NCBI GenBank assembly: GCA_035602605.1
Contig: DATNLZ010000117.1
Location: 1 to 28,256 of the forward strand
DNA from: DASQHY01 sp035602605
Lineage (GTDB): Bacteria > Acidobacteriota > Terriglobia > Acidiferrales > UBA7541
Direction of reading: 5' to 3'
DNA: 28,256 nucleotides
The translations under genes were made by a program, and so were the position numbers. Shown here piece after piece: positions 8,304 through 15,256 of the stretch (within the stretch, counting starts at the first letter, position 1; every line of letters begins with the position of its first letter). A model generated the notes under the pieces. The model ran no database searches, was not told the DNA's origin, and worked only from the letters and a program-made list of their open reading frames with translations.

Positions 8304-9197
8304 CTACTGGGAGCTAGTGCCCGAAGCAGCCCTGCGGCTTACCTTGGCAAGCTCGCTCACAAACAAATGATTTTGAGGAAACTCGGCCACGAGTTCGGTG
8401 AGCAGGGTGCGGGCTTCGGACTCATTTTTCTCGCGCAAGGCGGCCAGCGCCAGCATGATTTTGGCATACGGCCGCAGATAGTGTCCTTTCTCGGCGGCCA
8501 TGCGCAATTGCTGCATACCGATTTTTTTGTCGCCGTGGATGCCGCCAAACCAAAGCACAAATCGCTTCCCTGACGGCAGGCATCCGATGATGTAATTTGC
8601 GGCGCCCAGTGCGAGATACGCGTCGGCCGAATCCGGGCGAATGGCGATTAACTGTTTGGCCAGATTGTCGGACTCTTTGATGAAACGTAGGCCCTCGAGT
8701 TGATGTTTTTCGAGGATGCTGGAGTAATCGGCATGCATTCCAGCAGCCACCGTCAGCGCAAATAGCGCGTCGGCATCGCGCGGGTTAATTTTCAATCGGC
8801 TCTTTGCCAGTTGCCGAGCATGCTCATTTGCTTCGTTGAAGGACGCCTTGCGTTTTGGATCGGGCTTGCCCTCGATCCCCCCCAACAGCCGTTTGTCATT
8901 CAAGAAAAACTCCGAGGTCAGCACGCCCTGCGTATAAAACTCTTCGAATAAATAAGCAGCGGCCATGGAAACATCGCCCAGTGGGTCGTCGCGGTAAAGG
9001 TCTTTCCAAGCAGCAAACTGCTCACGCGCTTCCTGAAATTTCAGTTGATACAGCAAACGGAAACCGGCATCAATTCCAGGCGCGACACCGAACGAGCTTG
9101 TCTGAGCTGGCTTGTTGACCTCGCCGATCGAACCTTGCGGCGCGGCACTGGTAGGCGCAAGCAGCAAAAGGCCCAGAAAAATAAAACGAACTGGCAT
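8304..9197 (-). CDS. Exported TPR-like protein, last gene of the type III PKS operon
   Basis: This 297-residue protein has a signal peptide (MPVRFIFLGLLLL, cleavage near SAAPQG). The rest is helical. It includes TPR-like helix pairs at about 45-75 (YQLKFQEAREQFAAW), 130-165 (INPRDADALFALTVAAGMH), 190-215 (IRPDSADAYLALGAANYIIG) and 240-290 (AKIMLALAALREKNESEA). No catalytic motif is seen. It should sit in the periplasm or attach to a membrane, probably as a protein-interaction scaffold. Its ATG overlaps the stop of the YceI gene by one base (TAATG), implying translational coupling and a related role. The specific function is not known; similar unnamed exported TPR proteins are common in Acidobacteriota. 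Confidence 0.8.
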   Translation of the reverse strand: MPVRFIFLGLLLLAPTSAAPQGSIGEVNKPAQTSSFGVAPGIDAGFRLLYQLKFQEAREQFAAWKDLYRDDPLGDVSMAAAYLFEEFYTQGVLTSEFFLNDKRLLGGIEGKPDPKRKASFNEANEHARQLAKSRLKINPRDADALFALTVAAGMHADYSSILEKHQLEGLRFIKESDNLAKQLIAIRPDSADAYLALGAANYIIGCLPSGKRFVLWFGGIHGDKKIGMQQLRMAAEKGHYLRPYAKIMLALAALREKNESEARTLLTELVAEFPQNHLFVSELAKVSRRAASGTSSQ

Positions 9198-9844
9198 TAT
9201 GGATTGGTTGTTGCCGCCACAATCGTAAAACTGACTCTCAGTTTATCCTTCACCTTGACTGCCCCGCCCCCGACTTTTACCGGAGTGATGCCGTATTCGG
9301 TCTGCAGCAATGATACTTCGCCGTGGGCCTCCAATTGATGGTCTTCGGTACGCAAGCGTAGCGGGATGCTAACCTTCTTCTCCACCCCATGCAGTTTCAG
9401 CAATCCCGACAAGGTTAGCTCCCAGGCCGCCGTGGCTGTCTTTTTTGCGGAAGAAACGCCCGCAGACGAAAATACAATCTCCGGGAATTGTACGACGTCG
9501 AGAACTTTCTCGCTGAGCATCGTCGCTTGCACGTCTTGCCGGTCTTTCTGCGATTCACCGGGATCAATCACCGTTAGAGATTTAGCTTCGACCTTCAAGC
9601 TCACCTTGGAGTTCTCTATCGTTTGCGCATCGAATTGCACCTGCCCCGACATTTCTTGAGCGGCGATGAGATGATCATGACCGAAGGCCTTAAAAAAGCC
9701 ATCTTTGTAGACGTGTACTTCCATCTTGCTTTTTGCACCTGCGATGGAATACACCGCTTTCTGTTGTGCGGACAGGTCACAAGCCAAGGCCAGAACAAGG
9801 ATCAATAGGATCCCGACGATTCTTCTAAAGCCCAGCGGTTTCAT
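9197..9844 (-). CDS. YceI-like exported lipid-binding protein
   Basis: This 215-residue protein has an N-terminal signal peptide (hydrophobic 9-21, cleavage near LSA/QQ; the Cys at 22 is not in a good lipobox). The mature part matches the YceI lipocalin-like beta-barrel: a strand beginning YSIAGAKSKMEVHV, the GHDH segment, the FDAQTIENSKVSLKVEAKSL strand pair, QFPEIVFSS and LSGLLKLHGVEKKVSIPL. YceI family proteins bind long isoprenoid or amphipathic lipids in an internal cavity; the Thermus homologue was crystallised with a polyisoprenoid. Start and previous stop overlap as ATGA with the FAD oxidoreductase, and the stop overlaps the next ATG as TAATG. Placement in a type III PKS operon suggests it carries the product. 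That link is inference. Confidence 0.88.
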   Translation of the reverse strand: MKPLGFRRIVGILLILVLALACDLSAQQKAVYSIAGAKSKMEVHVYKDGFFKAFGHDHLIAAQEMSGQVQFDAQTIENSKVSLKVEAKSLTVIDPGESQKDRQDVQATMLSEKVLDVVQFPEIVFSSAGVSSAKKTATAAWELTLSGLLKLHGVEKKVSIPLRLRTEDHQLEAHGEVSLLQTEYGITPVKVGGGAVKVKDKLRVSFTIVAATTNP

Positions 9845-11067
9845 ATTGAGTCCGCTCTATTCTCGCAGAAGCTGGAAAGAGATGGGTATCCGCCAAGCGC
9901 GCTTCGACCTTGTGGCCCGTGCTCGCCGCCCCATAGCCGGCAGACGCCTGCAGAAATGCCGACCAGATGCGAAAACAGTGGCGGCGAAAAACCGAGGCCG
10001 CGGACGACCGCACCCATCCACAGGGGATGGCTCGTTAACATGACCATCATGCGCGTCAGGAGACGAAAGTCCCGCAAAAGGCTGCGCCGTTCCCGATCAA
10101 ATAGCCCTAGCCAAGCCTCCCTTCTGCCAAACTGATGGGCGACATGCTTTGCCAGAAGCTCTGCGGCAAGCAAAGCGTGGGTCATGCCGCCGCCGGTAAG
10201 CGGGTCAGTAAAACCAGCTGCGTCGCCCAGTAGAACAAAACCCGGGAGGAAGGTCTGGCGCGCGCCTCCCGATAGCGGTGAAATGGTCATCAATTCGCTT
10301 ACCTGCTCGGCCCCTTCGAGGCGCTCGGCCAACTCCGGCTCTGCGGCGCACCACACACGAAATTGATCTTGGATCCGCCCGTGAATCGCCGCCGTCCGAG
10401 CCAATATGGCGACGAGCAATTCCTGGTCCGGTAAGGGGGTGACGTACAGCTCGTATCCTCGACGGTGATAGACATCCACCCATCGGGCTTGCCGCTGGCC
10501 ATTGGCAAGGCGGAAGTGCGCGCGCATCCCTATCCATCTTTCCTTCGAGGGGACATCGAGCGACAATGCATGGCGCATCCTCGAATGAGGGCCATCTGCG
10601 CCAACCACAAGCGTGGCTCGGCGCTCGCAGCCTTCCACAGCCAAGCCAACGACTCGGCCATGCTCGATCAAGGGGCGCTCGACACGCGTCCCCATATGCG
10701 CGGTCACACCCGGAGTGCTGGCCGCCTCCAGGAATAGAGTCTGATCCAGATGCCGGCGGCGGATTCCGCGGCCGGTGATGGGCACGGCATGTGCCGTGGG
10801 GAAGCGCCCTCGAGCCAGCTGTTGGCGGAAATGAAAGCGAACTCCACCGAATGGCGCACCTCCCAGAGTGCCCCCTATACCCATGCGCAGCAGCGCCGCC
10901 AAGCCTCCCGGCATCATTCCCTCGCCACAGGGTTTTTCCCGAGGAAAGCTCGAGCGTTCGAACAACTCAACACCAAATCCCAATCGTCCGAGCTGGATTG
11001 CAAGCGCGGATCCTGCAAGACCTCCTCCGGCAATGAGAACGTCGATCATTGAGTGCTGTGATGCCAC
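9841..11067 (-). CDS. FAD-dependent oxidoreductase/monooxygenase of the type III PKS operon (SrsC-like role)
   Basis: This 408-residue flavoprotein has the Rossmann FAD motif GGGLAG at 14-19 and an acidic ELFERSSFPR strand end. A CGEGMMP segment follows as in the GGR/FixC-like group, with GADGPHSRMR in the middle and GDAAGFTDPLTGGGM near residue 295, the second FAD ribose/pyrophosphate motif. An alternative ATG lies 6 codons in (11047-11049). In Streptomyces griseus SrsC, a flavoprotein of this general type hydroxylates an alkylresorcinol made by SrsA. Here the gene sits 37 bases after the methyltransferase and overlaps YceI by 4 bases. It may hydroxylate, or oxidise to a quinone, the phenolic lipid. 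A geranylgeranyl-reductase-like reduction is the main alternative. Confidence 0.87.
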   Translation of the reverse strand: MASQHSMIDVLIAGGGLAGSALAIQLGRLGFGVELFERSSFPREKPCGEGMMPGGLAALLRMGIGGTLGGAPFGGVRFHFRQQLARGRFPTAHAVPITGRGIRRRHLDQTLFLEAASTPGVTAHMGTRVERPLIEHGRVVGLAVEGCERRATLVVGADGPHSRMRHALSLDVPSKERWIGMRAHFRLANGQRQARWVDVYHRRGYELYVTPLPDQELLVAILARTAAIHGRIQDQFRVWCAAEPELAERLEGAEQVSELMTISPLSGGARQTFLPGFVLLGDAAGFTDPLTGGGMTHALLAAELLAKHVAHQFGRREAWLGLFDRERRSLLRDFRLLTRMMVMLTSHPLWMGAVVRGLGFSPPLFSHLVGISAGVCRLWGGEHGPQGRSALGGYPSLSSFCENRADSI

Positions 11068-11104
11068 ACGCAGGTAAAAGAATGATTCTACAGAATTCTT
11101 AATG

Positions 11105-11677
11105 CTAAAAGATGCCTGGCAAGAAACGGGACTTGTGCGCCATTGCTGACCGGTAAGCTGGATCGGCTAGCAGCACAGACTCTTCGATTGCCAGCCGCCG
11201 AGAGAGAACCCACACATGCGCGGCAGAGCCCAGCAGAGCGGTGAGCCACGCCGTATGAATCAACGGCAAGGCCGCAAGCTCGACAAGTACAGCTGCATAA
11301 TTAGGATGGCGAATAAAACGAAAGGGGCCGCTCGTGACCACGCCGAGTCGCGCCGACTCCATCACCTCAACATTCCAATGTCCGCCGAGCGTGCGGATCA
11401 CCCACCAGCGGGTTGCATTGGCTAACAAGAAAACAATTCCCATGGTAACGGCTAACGCCGGGAAAAACGGCCGGTGCACAACAATGACCTCGGTTGCCGC
11501 GCCGATTAAAATGCCGGTATGCAGGAGGACCATCCAGCGGAAGTGCGGCTCGCTGATCTTGCGCACACCTTTGGCAGCGAGCACCCGCTGGTTACGCCGC
11601 GAAATCACCAGCTCAACAACGCGCAGTAGCGCGACCGCGGCCAGCAGTCCTAAAAACAGAATGACGCTTAGGTCCAT
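11105..11677 (-). CDS. ICMT-family membrane O-methyltransferase (BpsB/SrsB-like)
   Basis: This 190-residue membrane protein has about five hydrophobic helices (residues ~3-24, 47-65, 68-90, 125-150 and nearby). The SAM-binding isoprenylcysteine carboxyl methyltransferase signature GPFRFIRHPNYAAVLVE is at ~118-134. The C-terminal R-x-x-IEE...DPAYRSAMAHKSRFLPG follows, as in ICMT/PEMT enzymes. In Bacillus (BpsB) and Streptomyces (SrsB), proteins of this family sit beside a type III PKS and methylate the alkylpyrone or alkylresorcinol product. Its ATG lies inside the end of the PKS gene (10-bp overlap, different frame), so the two are translationally coupled. The expected site is the inner membrane. 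Confidence 0.9.
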   Translation of the reverse strand: MDLSVILFLGLLAAVALLRVVELVISRRNQRVLAAKGVRKISEPHFRWMVLLHTGILIGAATEVIVVHRPFFPALAVTMGIVFLLANATRWWVIRTLGGHWNVEVMESARLGVVTSGPFRFIRHPNYAAVLVELAALPLIHTAWLTALLGSAAHVWVLSRRLAIEESVLLADPAYRSAMAHKSRFLPGIF

Positions 11678-12762
11678 TGCAACAACAGCATCTCCGCGCT
11701 GAATCCCGGTCCAAACGCGGCCGCCAGGCCGTAGTCACCCGGATTCATCTGTTTCTTCGTGAGCCATTCGTGGAAAATGAAAAGAATCGTTGCGCTCGAG
11801 AGGTTGCCATATTGACCGAGCACGTCCCATGAAAATTGCGTATCGCACTTGCATAAGCCCAACTCTTCTTCGACGTAAGACAGCAGCTTCTGTCCCCCGG
11901 GGTGCAAAATATATGCGGCCATCTCCTTGCGCGTCAAGTGATGCCGCTGCAGAAAGCCGTCCACCAGCTCTTTAATCTTATCGCGGATCATTTGCGGCAC
12001 ATCTTTCGACAACAGGATGTGAAAACCCGAGTCACGCAGATCAAAGCCCATTGCGTCAATGGAATCAGGAAACGTATACGTCTCGCAGTCCAGAATCTTC
12101 GGGCCGCTGCCGGGCCGGTTGGTCACCACAACCGCCGCGGCACCATCACCAAAAAGAATTGCTGAAATCAGATTGGCTTGCGAGACATCTTTGCGCTGAA
12201 ACGTCAGTGACGGCAGCTCGACGGCCACGATCAAAACATTTTTCCCCGGAAATCCGCGCAGAAATTCCCAAGCCCGCGCCAGGGACATCGCGCCCGCAGC
12301 GCAACCCAGCTCGGTGATCGGCAACCGCCGCACGTCTGACCGAAAGCCCATCAGCTGGATCAAATGCGCATCGAGCGAGGGAATCATAAATCCGGTGCAC
12401 GAAACCGTGATGATCAGGTCGATGTCGGTGGGCGCAAGCCCCGCTTTAACCAGGCACTCTGCGGCCGCCTGCCTCCCCAGGACGATCGAGTGTTCCTGAT
12501 ATTCCTGGTTGGTCTTCGCGAGCGTCCGCGGCTCAATGGTGTAGTCGATCGGAAAAATTGCGTGGCGCTTGTGTACCTGCGCGTTGTCCACCACGGTCAT
12601 CATGGCTTCCAGGCGCCGTTCATTAATATTGAAGACCCGGCCCATGTAATATTTCACATCATCGCGGGTTATCGTATGCGGTGGCACGGCTGTAGCGGTG
12701 GCCGCGATCCGGGCGCCGGTAGCGTTCTCCCCGCGATTAGATGGAGCGGACAATTCCTGCAT
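11668..12762 (-). CDS. Type III polyketide synthase (chalcone/stilbene synthase family)
   Basis: This 364-residue protein starts at the ATG 12760-12762. A longer form from GTG 12789 adds 9 residues but lacks a ribosome site. The thiolase-fold enzyme carries the full type III PKS triad: Cys154 in TELGCAAGA, His287 in ILHPGGQ and Asn320 in QYGNLSSAT. The C-terminal AFGPGFSAE is the family's GFGPG loop with Ala replacing the first Gly. Type III PKSs extend an acyl-CoA or acyl-ACP starter with malonyl-CoA and cyclise it. In bacterial operons with an ICMT-type methyltransferase they make alkylresorcinols or alkylpyrones from long fatty acyl starters, so that product class is expected here rather than flavonoids. 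It is the first gene of a five-gene operon, about 180 bases after typA. Confidence 0.93.
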   Translation of the reverse strand: MQELSAPSNRGENATGARIAATATAVPPHTITRDDVKYYMGRVFNINERRLEAMMTVVDNAQVHKRHAIFPIDYTIEPRTLAKTNQEYQEHSIVLGRQAAAECLVKAGLAPTDIDLIITVSCTGFMIPSLDAHLIQLMGFRSDVRRLPITELGCAAGAMSLARAWEFLRGFPGKNVLIVAVELPSLTFQRKDVSQANLISAILFGDGAAAVVVTNRPGSGPKILDCETYTFPDSIDAMGFDLRDSGFHILLSKDVPQMIRDKIKELVDGFLQRHHLTRKEMAAYILHPGGQKLLSYVEEELGLCKCDTQFSWDVLGQYGNLSSATILFIFHEWLTKKQMNPGDYGLAAAFGPGFSAEMLLLQWT

Positions 12763-12802
12763 GCAATAAACCCCCGGGGGATTTCGCACGTTACCGAATT
12801 CA

Positions 12803-12817
12803 GGCCCGCATGGGGCC
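12803..12817. promoter_or_regulatory. Small GC hairpin upstream of the type III PKS start
   Basis: GGCCC and GGGCC pair around a 5-base loop, 40-55 bases upstream of the PKS ATG. A self-complementary CCCCCGGGGG also occurs close to the start codon. These could structure the mRNA leader. On the plus strand the hairpin is followed by TTTT, but no plus-strand gene ends here. Confidence 0.28.
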
Positions 12818-12871
12818 TTTTGACCGGCTGTCAGAAGGTGTTAGGTACCGGACCAATGGTAAGGCAGCGCG

Positions 12872-12888
12872 GGTATGACGAGCATACC
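12872..12888. promoter_or_regulatory. Perfect 6-5-6 inverted repeat, operator-like, upstream of the PKS operon
   Basis: GGTATG at 12872-12877 and CATACC at 12883-12888 are exact complements spaced by 5 bases. They sit beside an A/T-rich tract (A7 and T5 on the minus strand) about 110 bases before the PKS ATG and 52 bases after the typA stop. Symmetry and position fit a dimeric repressor or activator site. No regulator gene for it is present in the window. Confidence 0.4.
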
Positions 12889-12939
12889 TTAAAAACACTT
12901 TTTTTCGTTTAATTTGTCGCGCGCAATGACCGCGTGCTT

Positions 12940-14778
12940 TTAACTCGGTGTCAATTCCTGGCTGGCGCGAATTTGCTGCCAGCGGCGTGGACGTTTCTTA
13001 ATGTCCAGGATTTTCTTGCGCAAGCGAATGAGTTTCGGCGTGATCTCGACGAACTCGTCATCAGCGATAAATTCGATAGCCTGCTCGAGGTTCAACTCAC
13101 GATGCGGAATCAATCGTATCGCCTCGTCGGCCGAGGATGCGCGCATGTTCGTCTGTTTCTTTTCTTTCGTGACGTTGACGTCCATGTCCGCCTCGCGCGA
13201 GTTCTCCCCGACAATCATTCCCTCGTATACTTCAACGCCCGGCCCGATGAACAGTTCGCCGCGTTCTTGCAGTCCCCACAGCGCAAACGCCGTAGAGGGT
13301 CCCGGACGATCAGCCACCAACGCACCGGTAGGCCGCAGCGCCATCTCCCCGCCGTAGGGAATCCAGCCGTCAAAGATAGAATGAATCAGCGCCGTGCCCC
13401 GCGTATCGGTGAGCAACTGTCCGCGCAATCCGATCAGTCCTCGCGAGGGTATTCGAAATTCCATCCGCACGCGCCCCGAGCCGTGGTTGACCATCTTGGC
13501 CAGCTCCCCGCGGCGGCTGCCGATGCTTTCCATCACGATGCCGATAAATGCTTCCGGGCAATCGATCACCAGCAATTCCTGCGGTTCGAGCTTTTGCCCG
13601 TTTTCGGTTCGCACCACGATTTCCGGCTTGCCCACCAACAGCTCATAACCTTCGCGTCGCATCGTCTCGATCAAGATCGCCAATTGCAATTCACCTCGGC
13701 CGAGCACGCGAAACGAGTCGACCGATTCAGCGTCCTCGATGCGGATCGAAACATTCGTCAGCAGCTCCTTTTGCAACCGGCTGCGCAAGTCTCGAGTGGT
13801 CACGAGATTTCCGTCGCGTCCCGAGAGCGGCCCATTATTGATCGTGAAAACCATCGCCAGGGTGGGCTCGTCAATCGTCAACGGCTCAAGCGGCAGAGGA
13901 TTCTCCAGACTGGTGATGCTCTCGCCAATCTGGATACCTTCCACTCCGGCAATCGCCACCATGTCCCCGCAGATCACCGTTTCCGCTTCGTCGCGCTCCA
14001 GACCGCGAAACGTAAATAGTTTTGTCAACCGCGTCGGTTGCAGCACCCCAGAGAGTTTCGCAATCCCCACATCCGAGCCGCGGTGCAGCGTCCCATTGAA
14101 CACCCGCCCAATGGCAATACGTCCAAGGAAATCGCTGTAATCGAGATTGGTCACCTGCACTTGCAGCGGGCCATCGGGGTCGCCGGTAGGCGCAGGAATC
14201 CCGGCAACGATGGCCTCAAATAAAGGCAGTAAGTCACGCGAATCATCGCCCAGCTTGCGGTGCGCGACCCCCGTCTTCGCATTGGTATACAACACCGGGA
14301 AATCAAGTTGATCCTCAGCGGCGTCCAGATCGATAAACAATCCGTAGATTTCATCGAGCACGGCAGCGGTGCGCGCATCGCTCCGATCAATTTTATTCAG
14401 CACTACAATTTGCGGTAGCTTGGCGGCCAAAGCTTTTTGCAATACGTAACGCGTCTGAGGCAGCGGGCCTTCGCTCGCGTCGACCAGCAGCAACACCCCG
14501 TCCACCATGCGCAGCGCGCGCTCCACCTCTCCGCCAAAATCGCTGTGCCCTGGCGTGTCCACGATGTTGATTTTTGTGTTGTGAAAAAAAAGCGCCGTAT
14601 TCTTGGCCAGAATGGTGATCCCGCGCTCACGCTCCAAGTCGTTTGAATCCATCACCCGGTCCACCACCGCTTGGTTGGCGCGGAAAATCCCGCTCTGCCG
14701 CAGCATGGCGTCGACTAGCGTGGTTTTGCCGTGGTCCACGTGCGCAATGATCGCGATATTTCGAATACTCTGGCTCAT
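12940..14778 (-). CDS. typA: Ribosome-associated GTPase TypA/BipA
   Basis: This is a 612-residue translational GTPase, close to the usual ~607. Start ATG 14778 is chosen because the protein then begins MSQSIRNIAIIAHVDHGKTT as in TypA; the longer frame to 14856 adds an unrelated tail. GTPase motifs are P-loop AHVDHGKTT (12-20), switch I RERGITI, DTPGHSDF and NKID. They are followed by EF-G-like domains II, III and V (RIEDAESVDSFRVLGRGELQLAILIE; VMESIGSRRGELAKMVNHGSGRVRMEF) and the TypA-specific C-terminal domain (GLIGLRGQLLTDTRGTALIHS). TypA binds the 70S ribosome at the EF-G site and supports ribosome assembly and stress or cold growth. No strong ribosome site precedes the start. It is on the same strand as the PKS operon, and read-through is possible because no clear terminator lies between. 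Confidence 0.95.
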   Translation of the reverse strand: MSQSIRNIAIIAHVDHGKTTLVDAMLRQSGIFRANQAVVDRVMDSNDLERERGITILAKNTALFFHNTKINIVDTPGHSDFGGEVERALRMVDGVLLLVDASEGPLPQTRYVLQKALAAKLPQIVVLNKIDRSDARTAAVLDEIYGLFIDLDAAEDQLDFPVLYTNAKTGVAHRKLGDDSRDLLPLFEAIVAGIPAPTGDPDGPLQVQVTNLDYSDFLGRIAIGRVFNGTLHRGSDVGIAKLSGVLQPTRLTKLFTFRGLERDEAETVICGDMVAIAGVEGIQIGESITSLENPLPLEPLTIDEPTLAMVFTINNGPLSGRDGNLVTTRDLRSRLQKELLTNVSIRIEDAESVDSFRVLGRGELQLAILIETMRREGYELLVGKPEIVVRTENGQKLEPQELLVIDCPEAFIGIVMESIGSRRGELAKMVNHGSGRVRMEFRIPSRGLIGLRGQLLTDTRGTALIHSIFDGWIPYGGEMALRPTGALVADRPGPSTAFALWGLQERGELFIGPGVEVYEGMIVGENSREADMDVNVTKEKKQTNMRASSADEAIRLIPHRELNLEQAIEFIADDEFVEITPKLIRLRKKILDIKKRPRRWQQIRASQELTPS

Positions 14779-14981
14779 ATGATTGTTTAAGAAGATTGCT
14801 CCGAACCTTTTACAACCCCGTCCCGACTGCAAAACCGAGGGTCTTTCAGATTTCACTTCGAACTAGCTTGTACCGGGCGTCCACGGTCCTAAGTGTCAGT
14901 TCGAGCGAACGACGGGACGCTTGGTTTCTCACCGCAATGTCACCGCGCGGGTTTCGAGGAATCTTTACTACCGTCGCCAAT

Positions 14982-15011
14982 AAAAAAAGGCTGCAACGCG
15001 TTTTTGCAGCC
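14982..15011 (-). terminator. Intrinsic terminator upstream of typA
   Basis: On the minus strand GGCTGCAA (15011-15004) and TTGCAGCC (14996-14989) form a perfect 8-bp stem with a 7-base loop, followed directly by seven T residues. It lies about 246 bases beyond the sialidase-like stop codon, so it ends either that mRNA's long 3'UTR or a separate small transcript. Confidence 0.78.
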
Positions 15012-15061
15012 CGCAGAATCCCCTGAATTTGAAACGTACACGTGCAACAAACGCATCGTCT

Positions 15062-15070
15062 ATTTTAGCA
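15062..15070 (-). promoter_or_regulatory. Extended -10 promoter motif (TGCTAAAAT)
   Basis: TGC directly precedes TAAAAT on the minus strand, matching an extended -10 element, with no good -35 box. Predicted initiation near 15055 would give a ~74-base RNA ending at the terminator 14982-15011. Confidence 0.3.
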
Positions 15071-15256
15071 AAGTTTCTCCCAACAGACCATTAACCCGGC
15101 CACCCATGTTTCGGCTTAGTAGAGAATGACTAAGGGATGGTCCAAAGCTAGCAACACTCGGTCGATGGCCGGCGCGGAGTTGCCTCGCGACACCCCAGGT
15201 ACGGTGTTGGGGAAGATTCGAGAGGGCGGCCACCAGCCACCCTCTGTTCTAACTGC

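Larger units (their letters stand above)
14779..15256. other. Intergenic region with one clear terminator
   Basis: About 480 bases between the typA start and the sialidase-like stop contain no supported coding gene. They include the minus-strand terminator at 14982-15011 and an extended -10 motif at 15062-15070, which together could define a very short transcript. The typA promoter must lie in the left half, but I could not assign it. Confidence 0.5.

Noticed and set aside
11668..12762. Chalcone synthase of a flavonoid pathway
   Set aside because: The fold family is right, but the neighbours are ICMT methyltransferase and FAD oxidoreductase as in bacterial phenolic-lipid operons; no phenylpropanoid genes are present.
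12934..14019. 361-codon plus-strand frame opposite typA
   Set aside because: It is antisense to a highly conserved gene, without domain or ribosome site.
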